Of a stretch of DNA of 64,000 bases, positions 23,009-36,422 are shown one piece after another. The first letter of the stretch is position 1. Each line of letters opens with the position of its first letter. The translations under genes and the position numbers were made by a program. The notes beneath the pieces are model-generated. The model searched no databases. It had not been told where the DNA came from and worked only from the letters and a program-made list of their open reading frames with translations. Source of the stretch: Moringa oleifera (taxonomy: Eukaryota; Streptophyta; Magnoliopsida; Brassicales; Moringaceae); the NCBI GenBank assembly GCA_021397835.1, contig JAJFZO010000724.1:2455001-2519000 (forward strand), read 5' to 3'.

Positions 23009-23821
23009 TTTGAAATATTTCATATTCCTTTGAAGACACGATAGTTGTAGTTAGTGAGTTTTATTTGGAAATGTAAAAACTAAAATTCGAATTTTATTTC
23101 GCGTTAAAATTTTTTAGTAAATTTTGTTTAAATATGCATTTGGTTGGTGTTTTTATCAAAATTTATGGTCATGACTGTGATATTTGTTTTGGATAATTGG
23201 ATTTCAATTATTTATGGATATAAAAAATAAATAAAAAATATATTAATTCATCGGATAAAAATCGTTTAAAATTATGAGGAATACTCCGTCTCTTAATCTT
23301 TATCCTGAACTTCAAAACATCTTCAAACAAACTTTAGTTCATTAAACATAGTCAAATTAGATTTTGTCAAAAATTTTAAAAACAAAAAATATACAAATTG
23401 AAGATCTTGCACTAAGAATTTTGATTTCAAATTTTTATGAGAGTAAAAAAATATTCGCGCTACAAATACAAAAAAAAAAAATTAGTGCTATTTGAGTGCT
23501 AAAAATATTCTTTAAAACTTTCGTACTACAAAAAAATTTTCGAAACTCATAAAAAACAGTTTGTGAGTTGAAAATTTTTCGAAATTAAAAGATTTACTTG
23601 AAGTGGAGTGTACAATTATTCATAACAAATAGGGATATTGGTAAATTTCATTCGTGAAGAGCGAACATGATTATGACGAGTGACTGATTATAATTTTAAC
23701 TGTTAATTTACGAAGAGTGATGGTTATAGAGTGGCTCATAATTCCCTCGAAAATTTCTCCATGGGTTATAATTTACGGTTAATTTGATTCTAATTTTATT
23801 AGATGTCCTTGAAGGGATAAA

Positions 23822-24076
23822 GCTTTATTTTCTTTTGTTTGGGCTTATGATAATTTCTCTTGCATATTGATCATTTATTTATAAAGTATTTTCTGGCATA
23901 TTGATAATTTGATACAAGAGAAAAGATGTAATATTACAGTTTGGAGATTCCGTATCAAATATTGGATATCTTGGTAAATTCGTTGCGCGGGTGTAGAACA
24001 ACTTTGTATTGGCTTTTTATCGACAAAAAGAAGAATCCGTCGCTTCAAATATATTATGCCTTGTGAGATAATTTAT
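23822..24076 (+). pseudogene. Relic GDSL exon 1 in spacer 2-3
   Basis: Decayed exon with the GDSVSN core and the ~34-bp GCATATTGAT-flanked insertion. The DNA just after it has a spacer-specific short form (TTTTATAATGATATAAAA). Confidence 0.65.
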
Positions 24077-24749
24077 AATTTTTTTAAAAAATAAATAACT
24101 TGTTTTATAATGATATAAAAATAAATAAAACACTTTTATTAATAAATTTATCAAATTATTATATAACATTCCCTAATAAAAATTAACTCATTGTAAATTA
24201 ATAAAAAATGAAAAAATATATATAAACTATATAATAATTTTTTCATCAATCCATATTTTGTTTTTAGAAAAAGCACACAAGAATTAATTTTCGGCAATTA
24301 TTGCTTTTTGAAAAGTCGAAATGAAAAACTAAATTCTATGGAAGAGGAACCAATATTTCACTGTCGCGATCACTTCGTTAAAAGATGACAATTTCCTTTC
24401 GTTTAAGCTAATCAATTCAAATTTATTGTAACATCAAATTCAGCTAATGGTAATAGCAGCGAGCAATAATTTGTCTTGCAAAGTTTTGATAGCGCTTAAT
24501 AGATGGTGTTCAATAAATGTTGTTTTATGTACAGATAAATAAAATTAAAATTTAAAATTTTTAAGTTAGTTTGACAGAATCATCATCGTGCCTTGACCTA
24601 ATTTCAAAATTGAAAGTTAAAAGAAATGGAGTCTATCTAGCAACATATCCATATATCCTTCAGTTTCTTTTGACTTATATGCTACCAATCTATTCCGTTA
24701 CAAATCTTTCTCTTTAATAAAATATTATAAAATCATAAACTAATTATTT

Positions 24750-24938
24750 ACGCGCGCGCGCACACATATATATATATAGTTTTATATTATTGGTGACTCA
24801 TTCTAAGGATAGGAGTTAGAAATCTGAATCCAATCATCACTACGATTTGATTTCACTAGAAGAGCTTTATTCCAAGTAACAAAAGGAGTTTGAATTGTTT
24901 TAGGAATAAATGACTTATCCTCCATAGCTCTATATATA
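24750..24938 (+). promoter_or_regulatory. Unit 3 promoter region
   Basis: Alternating tract at the left end with a slightly longer (TA)n part. TATATATA box at 24931-24938, 106 bp before the ATG. Confidence 0.5.
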
Positions 24939-25036
24939 CAACAGCCTCCTAGACAGTGCTTTTTCATAACTGCGACTATATCACTTTTTGTTTACTCTCG
25001 ATAACAAAGGTCTAATAGCTATTCTTTTGAGCAAGA

Positions 25037-26797
25037 ATGACTAAAATCAAACCTTCTCCTTTCCTTGTCACGTCGATGTCTTTCTTTCTTATTTGGATGA
25101 GTTTCTTTCTCCTTTCGAGTATTGCATCCGCGCATTTGTTAAAAACTTGTCAGTTTGATGCAATATATCAACTGGGGGATTCAATATCAGATACCGGTAA
25201 CTTAATTCTTGAGGATCCTTCCTCTATGTTTGCTCGACTTCCTTATGGAGAAACTAGTTTTAAGAAGGCAACGGGTCGTTGCTCAAACGGGTTGCTGATG
25301 ATCGATTATATCGGTAACAATTTGACAATTATTGAGATATATAATCCTTTTCTTTCTCTATATTTTTATTTTAAAATTCTTATCACGACCCTTGCTCTTA
25401 ATCATTTCTTATTATTTTCATCTTGGTTGTTCTTTCAGTTCGAATTTTGTTTTTCATTCTTTTATTCTCCAAACTTGTCACAAACCTTATTTTATATACG
25501 ACCCAAAGGCGTGATCATCATATCAAATAGGCCTTATTTATTAACATATGATGTTAGTTTATCGTTAATCATTTTAAGATTTCGTTTAGCAATGTATGTT
25601 TAACTTTGTGTTTTTACAGCAATGTCAGCCGGAATCCCTTTGCTTAATCCTTATTTGAAGCAAGAGGCATCGACCACTTATGAACACGGGGTTAACTTCG
25701 CTGTCGCCGGATCCACTGCTTTATCCGTCGACGTTTTGGCACGGAAAAATATTTTTGCTCCAGTTACCAACAGTTCTTTAAGCGTGCAACTTAACTGGAT
25801 GTCTAACTATTTTAATAAAACTTGTGATCAGAATGAAACAGGTTAGTGCTTCCGCCTCTTTAAATTGTACGCACATGTAATCGTCACGCATTGATAAAGA
25901 GATTTCAAGATTAAAAACAATATGTGCGATCGTTTTTATCCCAATTTTTATTTTGTTAAACAGAATGCAAAACGAAACCTAGCAGTTCTCTCTTCATGGT
26001 TGGTGAGATCGGAGGGAATGATTATAATTACGCGTTGTTTCAACGTAAAACTATCGAGGAAGTAAAGAGCATGGTCCCCGAAGTTATCGAAATCGTTAAG
26101 GATGCTGTTAAGGTGAGTCGCTTACAAAAATTTTATGGTTGCATATTTATGGTTACTATGACTGTCCAAATTCTAAACTAAAAATGTCTTATTTGATTGC
26201 AGAGAGTGATTAGCCATGGAGTAACTCGGGTGGTTGTTCCTGGAAACTTTCCGATCGGTTGTCTGCCAATTTATCTTACGGGGTTTCAAACTAACGAAAC
26301 TGCTGCTTATGATGAATTCCATTGCCTAAAGGACTTGAACAACTTGGCTGTGTACCACAATGAACATCTACAACAAGCTATTGAAGAGTTAAGAAAAGAA
26401 AACCCTGGTACCGTCATAGTATATGGTGATTATTACAACGCTTATTTGTGGATTCTGCGACACATGTCATCACTAAGTAAGCACACATATATATTTTTCA
26501 AAATTTTATAATCCATTAAATAGTTCTTTATTAATGTGAAACTGACGTCGCATAATATTTTGTTTCACACTTTAAACAGAATTCGATAGCAAATCGGTGC
26601 AACAAGCTTGCTGTGGGGTAGGAGGCGATTATAATTTCAGCTTTACCAAGATGTGTGGAGCTCCTGAAGTATCTGTGTGCCCCAATCCTATTGCCCATAT
26701 CAGTTGGGATGGAATTCACTTGACACAAAAAGCTTACTTTCACATGACGCAATGGCTAATTCGCAGTATCTATCCACAGCTTAAATGCAAAGCTTGA
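25037..26797 (+). CDS. Unit 3: secreted GDSL esterase/lipase (reference copy, intact)
   Basis: Exons 25037-25313, 25620-25841, 25964-26112, 26203-26476 and 26580-26797 join with GT-AG introns to 1140 nt, 379 residues, a usual length for the plant family. Residues 1-32 form a signal peptide ending SIASA. Block I is QLGDSISDTGN with nucleophile Ser49. Block II is FAVAGST (Gly123) and block III is GGNDYNY (Asn185), the two oxyanion-hole residues. Block V is WDGIHL with Asp351 and His354. The family hydrolyses ester or acyl substrates in the secretory pathway or cell wall. Relatives include acetylajmalan esterase and At1g28590-type proteins, but the substrate cannot be read from sequence. Intron phases are 1, 1, 0, 1. 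Intron 1 alone stays open for ~96 codons if retained. Confidence 0.93.
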
Positions 26798-27611
26798 TTT
26801 GAAATATTTCATATTCCTTTGAAGACACGATAGTTGTAATTAGTGAGTTTTATTTGGAAATGTAAAAACTAAAATTCGAATTTTATTTCGCGTTAAAATT
26901 TTTTAGTAAATTTTGTTTAAATATGCATTTGGTTGGTGTTTTTATCAAAATTTATGGTCATGACTGTGATATTTGTTTTGGATAATTGGATTTCAATTAT
27001 TTATGGATATAAAAAATAAATAAAAAATATATTAATTCATCGGATAAAAATCGTTTAAAATTATGAGGAATACTCCGTCTCTTAATCTTTATCTTGAACT
27101 TCAAAACATCTTCAAACAAACTTTAGTTCATTAAACATAGTCAAATTAGATTTTGTCGAAAATTTTAAAAACAAAAAATATACAAATTGAAGATCTTGCA
27201 CTAAGAATTTTGATTTCAAATTTTTATGAGAGTAAAAAAATATTCGCGCTACAAATACAAAAAAAAAAAAATTAGTGCTATTTGAGTGCTAAAAATATTC
27301 TTTAAAACTTTCGTACTACAAAAAAATTTTCGAAACTCATAAAAAACAGTTTGTGAGTTGAAAATTTTTCGAAATTAAAAGATTTACTTGAAGTGGAGTG
27401 TACAATTATTCATAACAAATAGGGATATTGGTAAATTTCATTCGTGAAGAGCGAACATGATTATGACGAGTGACTGATTATAATTTTAACTGTTAATTTA
27501 CGAAGAGTGATGGTTATAGAGTGGCTCATAATTCCCTCGAAAATTTCTCCATGGGTTATAATTTACGGTTAATTTGATTCTAATTTTATTAGATGTCCTT
27601 GAAGGGATAAA

Positions 27612-27866
27612 GCTTTATTTTCTTTTGTTTGGGCTTATGATAATTTCTCTTGCATATTGATCATTTATTTATAAAGTATTTTCTGGCATATTGATAATTT
27701 GATACAAGAGAAAAGATGTAATATTACAGTTTGGAGATTCCGTATCAAATATTGGATATCTTGGTAAATTCGTTGCGCGGGTGTAGAACAACTTTGTATT
27801 GGCTTTTTATCGACAAAAAGAAGAATCCGTCGCTTCAAATATATTATGCCTTGTGAGATAATTTAT
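27612..27866 (+). pseudogene. Relic GDSL exon 1 in spacer 3-4
   Basis: Decayed exon, same core. It is followed by the long spacer form (TTTATAATTTATTATATTGA). Confidence 0.65.
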
Positions 27867-28549
27867 AATTTTTTTAAAAAATAAATAACTTGTTTTATAA
27901 TTTATTATATTGATATAAAAATAAATAAAACACTTTTATTAATAAATTTATCAAATTATTATATAACATTCCCTAATAAAAATTAACTCATTGTAAATTA
28001 ATAAAAAATGAAAAAATATATATAAACTATATAATAATTTTTTCATCAATCCATATTTTGTTTTTAGAAAAAGCACACAAGAATTAATTTTCGGCAATTA
28101 TTGCTTTTTGAAAAGTCGAAATGAAAAACTAAATTCTATGGAAGAGGAACCAATATTTCACTGTCGCGATCACTTCGTTAAAAGATGACAATTTCCTTTC
28201 GTTTAAGCTAATCAATTCAAATTTATTGTAACATCAAATTCAGCTAATGGTAATAGCAGCGAGCAATAATTTGTCTTGCAAAGTTTTGATAGCGCTTAAT
28301 AGATGGTGTTCAATAAATGTTGTTTTATGTACAGATAAATAAAATTAAAATTTAAAATTTTTAAGTTAGTTTGACAGAATCATCATCGTGCCTTGACCTA
28401 ATTTCAAAATTGAAAGTTAAAAGAAATGGAGTCTATCTAGCAACATATCCATATATCCTTCAGTTTCTTTTGACTTATATGCTACCAATCTATTCCGTTA
28501 CAAATCTTTCTCTTTAATAAAATATTATAAAATCATAAACTAATTATTT

Positions 28550-28738
28550 ACGCGCGCGCGCACACATATATATATATAGTTTTATATTATTGGTGACTCA
28601 TTCTAAGGATAGGAGTTAGAAATCTGAATCCAATCATCACTACGATTTGATTTCACTAGAAGAGCTTTATTCCAAGTAACAAAAGGAGTTTGAATTGTTT
28701 TAGGAATAAATGACTTATCCTCCATAGCTCTATATATA
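28550..28738 (+). promoter_or_regulatory. Unit 4 promoter region
   Basis: Alternating tract, then TATATATA box at 28731-28738, 106 bp before the ATG. Confidence 0.5.
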
Positions 28739-28836
28739 CAACAGCCTCCTAGACAGTGCTTTTTCATAACTGCGACTATATCACTTTTTGTTTACTCTCG
28801 ATAACAAAGGTCTAATAGCTATTCTTTTGAGCAACA

Positions 28837-30597
28837 ATGACTAAAATCAAACCTTCTCCTTTCCTTGTCACGTCGATGTCTTTCTTTCTTATTTGGATGA
28901 GTTTCTTTCTCCTTTCGAGTATTGCATCCGCGCATTTGTTAAAAACTTGTCAGTTTGATGCAATATATCAACTGGGGGATTCAATATCAGATACCGGTAA
29001 CTTAATTCTTGAGGATCCTTCCTCTATGTTTGCTCGACTTCCTTATGGAGAAACTAGTTTTAAGAAGGCAACGGGTCGTTGCTCAAACGGGTTGCTGATG
29101 ATCGATTATATCGGTAACAATTTGACAATTATTGAGATATATAATCCTTTTCTTTCTCTATATTTTTATTTTAAAATTCTTATCACGACCCTTGCTCTTA
29201 ATCATTTCTTATTATTTTCATCTTGGTTGTTCTTTCAGTTCGAATTTTGTTTTTCATTCTTTTATTCTCCAAACTTGTCACAAACCTTATTTTATATACG
29301 ACCCAAAGGCGTGATCATCATATCAAATAGGCCTTATTTATTAACATATGATGTTAGTTTATCGTTAATCATTTTAAGATTTCGTTTAGCAATGTATGTT
29401 TAACTTTGTGTTTTTACAGCAATGTCAGCCGGAATCCCTTTGCTTAATCCTTATTTGAAGCAAGAGGCATCGACCACTTATGAACACGGGGTTAACTTCG
29501 CTGTCGCCGGATCCACTGCTTTATCCGTCGACGTTTTGGCACGGAAAAATATTTTTGCTCCAGTTACCAACAGTTCTTTAAGCGTGCAACTTAACTGGAT
29601 GTCTAACTATTTTAATAAAACTTGTGATCAGAATGAAACAGGTTAGTGCTTCCGCCTCTTTAAATTGTACGCACATGTAATCGTCACGCATTGATAAAGA
29701 GATTTCAAGATTAAAAACAATATGTGCGATCGTTTTTATCCCAATTTTTATTTTGTTAAACAGAATGCAAAACGAAACCTAGCAGTTCTCTCTTCATGGT
29801 TGGTGAGATCGGAGGGAATGATTATAATTACGCGTTGTTTCAACGTAAAACTATCGAGGAAGTAAAGAGCATGGTCCCCGAAGTTATCGAAATCGTTAAG
29901 GATGCTGTTAAGGTGAGTCGCTTACAAAAATTTTATGGTTGCATATTTATGGTTACTATGACTGTCCAAATTCTAAACTAAAAATGTCTTATTTGATTGC
30001 AGAGAGTGATTAGCCATGGAGTAACTCGGGTGGTTGTTCCTGGAAACTTTCCGATCGGTTGTCTGCCAATTTATCTTACGGGGTTTCAAACTAACGAAAC
30101 TGCTGCTTATGATGAATTCCATTGCCTAAAGGACTTGAACAACTTGGCTGTGTACCACAATGAACATCTACAACAAGCTATTGAAGAGTTAAGAAAAGAA
30201 AACCCTGGTACCGTCATAGTATATGGTGATTATTACAACGCTTATTTGTGGATTCTGCGACACATGTCATCACTAAGTAAGCACACATATATATTTTTCA
30301 AAATTTTATAATCCATTAAATAGTTCTTTATTAATGTGAAACTGACGTCGCATAATATTTTGTTTCACACTTTAAACAGAATTCGATAGCAAATCGGTGC
30401 AACAAGCTTGCTGTGGGGTAGGAGGCGATTATAATTTCAGCTTTACCAAGATGTGTGGAGCTCCTGAAGTATCTGTGTGCCCCAATCCTATTGCCCATAT
30501 CAGTTGGGATGGAATTCACTTGACACAAAAAGCTTACTTTCACATGACGCAATGGCTAATTCGCAGTATCTATCCACAGCTTAAATGCAAAGCTTGA
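28837..30597 (+). CDS. Unit 4: secreted GDSL esterase/lipase (intact)
   Basis: Exons are 28837-29113, 29420-29641, 29764-29912, 30003-30276 and 30380-30597. The predicted 379-residue protein is identical to that of unit 3, with all catalytic residues and the signal peptide present. The context before the ATG is AGCAACA, shared with most units, whereas units 1 and 3 have AGCAAGA. The 3' flank shares GTAATTAGTGAG with units 3 and 8. Nothing in the gene is broken. Confidence 0.92.
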
Positions 30598-31410
30598 TTT
30601 GAAATATTTCATATTCCTTTGAAGACACGATAGTTGTAATTAGTGAGTTTTATTTGGAAATGTAAAAACTAAAATTCGAATTTTATTTCGCGTTAAAATT
30701 TTTTAGTAAATTTTGTTTAAATATGCATTTGGTTGGTGTTTTTATCAAAATTTATGGTCATGACTGTGATATTTGTTTTGGATAATTGGATTTCAATTAT
30801 TTATGGATATAAAAAATAAATAAAAAATATATTAATTCATCGGATAAAAATCGTTTAAAATTATGAGGAATACTCCGTCTCTTAATCTTTATCTTGAACT
30901 TCAAAACATCTTCAAACAAACTTTAGTTCATTAAACATAGTCAAATTAGATTTTGTCGAAAATTTTAAAAACAAAAAATATACAAATTGAAGATCTTGCG
31001 CTAAGAATTTTGATTTCAAATTTTTATGAGAGTAAAAAAATATTCGCGCTACAAATACAAAAAAAAAAAATTAGTGCTATTTGAGTGCTAAAAATATTCT
31101 TTAAAACTTTCGTACTACAAAAAAATTTTCGAAACTCATAAAAAACAGTTTGTGAGTTGAAAATTTTTCGAAATTAAAAGATTTACTTGAAGTGGAGTGT
31201 ACAATTATTCATAACAAATAGGGATATTGGTAAATTTCATTCGTGAAGAGCGAACATGATTATGACGAGTGACTGATTATAATTTTAACTGTTAATTTAC
31301 GAAGAGTGATGGTTATAGAGTGGCTCATAATTCCCTCGAAAATTTCTCCATGGGTTATAATTTACGGTTAATTTGATTCTAATTTTATTAGATGTCCTTG
31401 AAGGGATAAA

Positions 31411-31665
31411 GCTTTATTTTCTTTTGTTTGGGCTTATGATAATTTCTCTTGCATATTGATCATTTATTTATAAAGTATTTTCTGGCATATTGATAATTTG
31501 ATACAAGAGAAAAGATGTAATATTACAGTTTGGAGATTCCGTATCAAATATTGGATATCTTGGTAAATTCGTTGCGCGGGTGTAGAACAACTTTGTATTG
31601 GCTTTTTATCGACAAAAAGAAGAATCCGTCGCTTCAAATATATTATGCCTTGTGAGATAATTTAT
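31411..31665 (+). pseudogene. Relic GDSL exon 1 in spacer 4-5
   Basis: Decayed exon, followed by the short spacer form (TTTTATTGATATAAAA). Upstream, GATCTTGCGCTAAG is a variant shared only with spacer 7-8. Confidence 0.65.
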
Positions 31666-32336
31666 AATTTTTTTAAAAAATAAATAACTTGTTTTATTGA
31701 TATAAAAATAAATAAAACACTTTTATTAATAAATTTATCAAATTATTATATAACATTCCCTAATAAAAATTAACTCATTGTAAATTAATAAAAAATGAAA
31801 AAATATATATAAACTATATAATAATTTTTTCATCAATCCATATTTTGTTTTTAGAAAAAGCACACAAGAATTAATTTTCGGCAATTATTGCTTTTTGAAA
31901 AGTCGAAATGAAAAACTAAATTCTATGGAAGAGGAACCAATATTTCACTGTCGCGATCACTTCGTTAAAAGATGACAATTTCCTTTCGTTTAAGCTAATC
32001 AATTCAAATTTATTGTAACATCAAATTCAGCTAATGGTAATAGCAGCGAGCAATAATTTGTCTTGCAAAGTTTTGATAGCGCTTAATAGATGGTGTTCAA
32101 TAAATGTTGTTTTATGTACAGATAAATAAAATTAAAATTTAAAATTTTTAAGTTAGTTTGACAGAATCATCATCGTGCCTTGACCTAATTTCAAAATTGA
32201 AAGTTAAAAGAAATGGAGTCTATCTAGCAACATATCCATATATCCTTCAGTTTCTTTTGACTTATATGCTACCAATCTATTCCGTTACAAATCTTTCTCT
32301 TTAATAAAATATTATAAAATCATAAACTAATTATTT

Positions 32337-32525
32337 ACGCGCGCGCGCACACATATATATATATAGTTTTATATTATTGGTGACTCATTCTAAGGATAGG
32401 AGTTAGAAATCTGAATCCAATCATCACTACGATTTGATTTCACTAGAAGAGCTTTATTCCAAGTAACAAAAGGAGTTTGAATTGTTTTAGGAATAAATGA
32501 CTTATCCTCCATAGCTCTATATATA
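32337..32525 (+). promoter_or_regulatory. Unit 5 promoter region
   Basis: Alternating tract, then TATATATA box at 32518-32525, 106 bp before the ATG. Confidence 0.5.
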
Positions 32526-32623
32526 CAACAGCCTCCTAGACAGTGCTTTTTCATAACTGCGACTATATCACTTTTTGTTTACTCTCGATAACAAAGGTCT
32601 AATAGCTATTCTTTTGAGCAACA

Positions 32624-34384
32624 ATGACTAAAATCAAACCTTCTCCTTTCCTTGTCACGTCGATGTCTTTCTTTCTTATTTGGATGAGTTTCTTTCTCCT
32701 TTCGAGTATTGCATCCGCGCATTTGTTAAAAACTTGTCAGTTTGATGCAATATATCAACTGGGGGATTCAATATCAGATACCGGTAACTTAATTCTTGAG
32801 GATCCTTCCTCTATGTTTGCTCGACTTCCTTATGGAGAAACTAGTTTTAAGAAGGCAACGGGTCGTTGCTCAAACGGGTTGCTGATGATCGATTATATCG
32901 GTAACAATTTGACAATTATTGAGATATATAATCCTTTTCTTTCTCTATATTTTTATTTTAAAATTCTTATCACGACCCTTGCTCTTAATCATTTCTTATT
33001 ATTTTCATCTTGGTTGTTCTTTCAGTTCGAATTTTGTTTTTCATTCTTTTATTCTCCAAACTTGTCACAAACCTTATTTTATATACGACCCAAAGGCGTG
33101 ATCATCATATCAAATAGGCCTTATTTATTAACATATGATGTTAGTTTATCGTTAATCATTTTAAGATTTCGTTTAGCAATGTATGTTTAACTTTGTGTTT
33201 TTACAGCAATGTCAGCCGGAATCCCTTTGCTTAATCCTTATTTGAAGCAAGAGGCATCGACCACTTATGAACACGGGGTTAACTTCGCTGTCGCCGGATC
33301 CACTGCTTTATCCGTCGACGTTTTGGCACGGAAAAATATTTTTGCTCCAGTTACCAACAGTTCTTTAAGCGTGCAACTTAACTGGATGTCTAACTATTTT
33401 AATAAAACTTGTGATCAGAATGAAACAGGTTAGTGCTTCCGCCTCTTTAAATTGTACGCACATGTAATCGTCACGCATTGATAAAGAGATTTCAAGATTA
33501 AAAACAATATGTGCGATCGTTTTTATCCCAATTTTTATTTTGTTAAACAGAATGCAAAACGAAACCTAGCAGTTCTCTCTTCATGGTTGGTGAGATCGGA
33601 GGGAATGATTATAATTACGCGTTGTTTCAACGTAAAACTATCGAGGAAGTAAAGAGCATGGTCCCCGAAGTTATCGAAATCGTTAAGGATGCTGTTAAGG
33701 TGAGTCGCTTACAAAAATTTTATGGTTGCATATTTATGGTTACTATGACTGTCCAAATTCTAAACTAAAAATGTCTTATTTGATTGCAGAGAGTGATTAG
33801 CCATGGAGTAACTCGGGTGGTTGTTCCTGGAAACTTTCCGATCGGTTGTCTGCCAATTTATCTTACGGGGTTTCAAACTAACGAAACTGCTGCTTATGAT
33901 GAATTCCATTGCCTAAAGGACTTGAACAACTTGGCTGTGTACCACAATGAACATCTACAACAAGCTATTGAAGAGTTAAGAAAAGAAAACCCTGGTACCG
34001 TCATAGTATATGGTGATTATTACAACGCTTATTTGTGGATTCTGCGACACATGTCATCACTAAGTAAGCACACATATATATTTTTCAAAATTTTATAATC
34101 CATTAAATAGTTCTTTATTAATGTGAAACTGACGTCGCATAATATTTTGTTTCACACTTTAAACAGAATTCGATAGCAAATCGGTGCAACAAGCTTGCTG
34201 TGGGGTAGGAGGCGATTATAATTTCAGCTTTACCAAGATGTGTGGAGCTCCTGAAGTATCTGTGTGCCCCAATCCTATTGCCCATATCAGTTGGGATGGA
34301 ATTCACTTGACACAAAAAGCTTACTTTCACATGACGCAATGGCTAATTCGCAGTATCTATCCACAGCTTAAATGCAAAGCTTGA
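32624..34384 (+). CDS. Unit 5: secreted GDSL esterase/lipase (intact)
   Basis: Exons are 32624-32900, 33207-33428, 33551-33699, 33790-34063 and 34167-34384. The protein is identical to that of unit 3 over 379 residues. All four introns keep their GT and AG ends and the same lengths as in unit 3. Its upstream spacer (short form) and downstream spacer (long form) belong to different spacer types, a sign of exchange between units. Confidence 0.92.
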
Positions 34385-35197
34385 TTTGAAATATTTCATA
34401 TTCCTTTGAAGACACGATAGTTGTAGTTAGTGAGTTTTATTTGGAAATGTAAAAACTAAAATTCGAATTTTATTTCGCGTTAAAATTTTTTAGTAAATTT
34501 TGTTTAAATATGCATTTGGTTGGTGTTTTTATCAAAATTTATGGTCATGACTGTGATATTTGTTTTGGATAATTGGATTTCAATTATTTATGGATATAAA
34601 AAATAAATAAAAAATATATTAATTCATCGGATAAAAATCGTTTAAAATTATGAGGAATACTCCGTCTCTTAATCTTTATCTTGAACTTCAAAACATCTTC
34701 AAACAAACTTTAGTTCATTAAACATAGTCAAATTAGATTTTGTCGAAAATTTTAAAAACAAAAAATATACAAATTGAAGATCTTGCACTAAGAATTTTGA
34801 TTTCAAATTTTTATGAGAGTAAAAAAATATTCGCGCTACAAATACAAAAAAAAAAAATTAGTGCTATTTGAGTGCTAAAAATATTCTTTAAAACTTTCGT
34901 ACTACAAAAAAATTTTCGAAACTCATAAAAAACAGTTTGTGAGTTGAAAATTTTTCGAAATTAAAAGATTTACTTGAAGTGGAGTGTACAATTATTCATA
35001 ACAAATAGGGATATTGGTAAATTTCATTCGTGAAGAGCGAACATGATTATGACGAGTGACTGATTATAATTTTAACTGTTAATTTACGAAGAGTGATGGT
35101 TATAGAGTGGCTCATAATTCCCTCGAAAATTTCTCCATGGGTTATAATTTACGGTTAATTTGATTCTAATTTTATTAGATGTCCTTGAAGGGATAAA

Positions 35198-35452
35198 GCT
35201 TTATTTTCTTTTGTTTGGGCTTATGATAATTTCTCTTGCATATTGATCATTTATTTATAAAGTATTTTCTGGCATATTGATAATTTGATACAAGAGAAAA
35301 GATGTAATATTACAGTTTGGAGATTCCGTATCAAATATTGGATATCTTGGTAAATTCGTTGCGCGGGTGTAGAACAACTTTGTATTGGCTTTTTATCGAC
35401 AAAAAGAAGAATCCGTCGCTTCAAATATATTATGCCTTGTGAGATAATTTAT
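35198..35452 (+). pseudogene. Relic GDSL exon 1 in spacer 5-6
   Basis: Decayed exon, followed by the long spacer form ending in TATATTGATA. Confidence 0.65.
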
Positions 35453-36135
35453 AATTTTTTTAAAAAATAAATAACTTGTTTTATAATTTATTATATTGAT
35501 ATAAAAATAAATAAAACACTTTTATTAATAAATTTATCAAATTATTATATAACATTCCCTAATAAAAATTAACTCATTGTAAATTAATAAAAAATGAAAA
35601 AATATATATAAACTATATAATAATTTTTTCATCAATCCATATTTTGTTTTTAGAAAAAGCACACAAGAATTAATTTTCGGCAATTATTGCTTTTTGAAAA
35701 GTCGAAATGAAAAACTAAATTCTATGGAAGAGGAACCAATATTTCACTGTCGCGATCACTTCGTTAAAAGATGACAATTTCCTTTCGTTTAAGCTAATCA
35801 ATTCAAATTTATTGTAACATCAAATTCAGCTAATGGTAATAGCAGCGAGCAATAATTTGTCTTGCAAAGTTTTGATAGCGCTTAATAGATGGTGTTCAAT
35901 AAATGTTGTTTTATGTACAGATAAATAAAATTAAAATTTAAAATTTTTAAGTTAGTTTGACAGAATCATCATCGTGCCTTGACCTAATTTCAAAATTGAA
36001 AGTTAAAAGAAATGGAGTCTATCTAGCAACATATCCATATATCCTTCAGTTTCTTTTGACTTATATGCTACCAATCTATTCCGTTACAAATCTTTCTCTT
36101 TAATAAAATATTATAAAATCATAAACTAATTATTT

Positions 36136-36324
36136 ACGCGCGCGCGCACACATATATATATATAGTTTTATATTATTGGTGACTCATTCTAAGGATAGGA
36201 GTTAGAAATCTGAATCCAATCATCACTACGATTTGATTTCACTAGAAGAGCTTTATTCCAAGTAACAAAAGGAGTTTGAATTGTTTTAGGAATAAATGAC
36301 TTATCCTCCATAGCTCTATATATA
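36136..36324 (+). promoter_or_regulatory. Unit 6 promoter region
   Basis: Alternating tract, then TATATATA box at 36317-36324, 106 bp before the ATG. Confidence 0.5.
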
Positions 36325-36422
36325 CAACAGCCTCCTAGACAGTGCTTTTTCATAACTGCGACTATATCACTTTTTGTTTACTCTCGATAACAAAGGTCTA
36401 ATAGCTATTCTTTTGAGCAACA

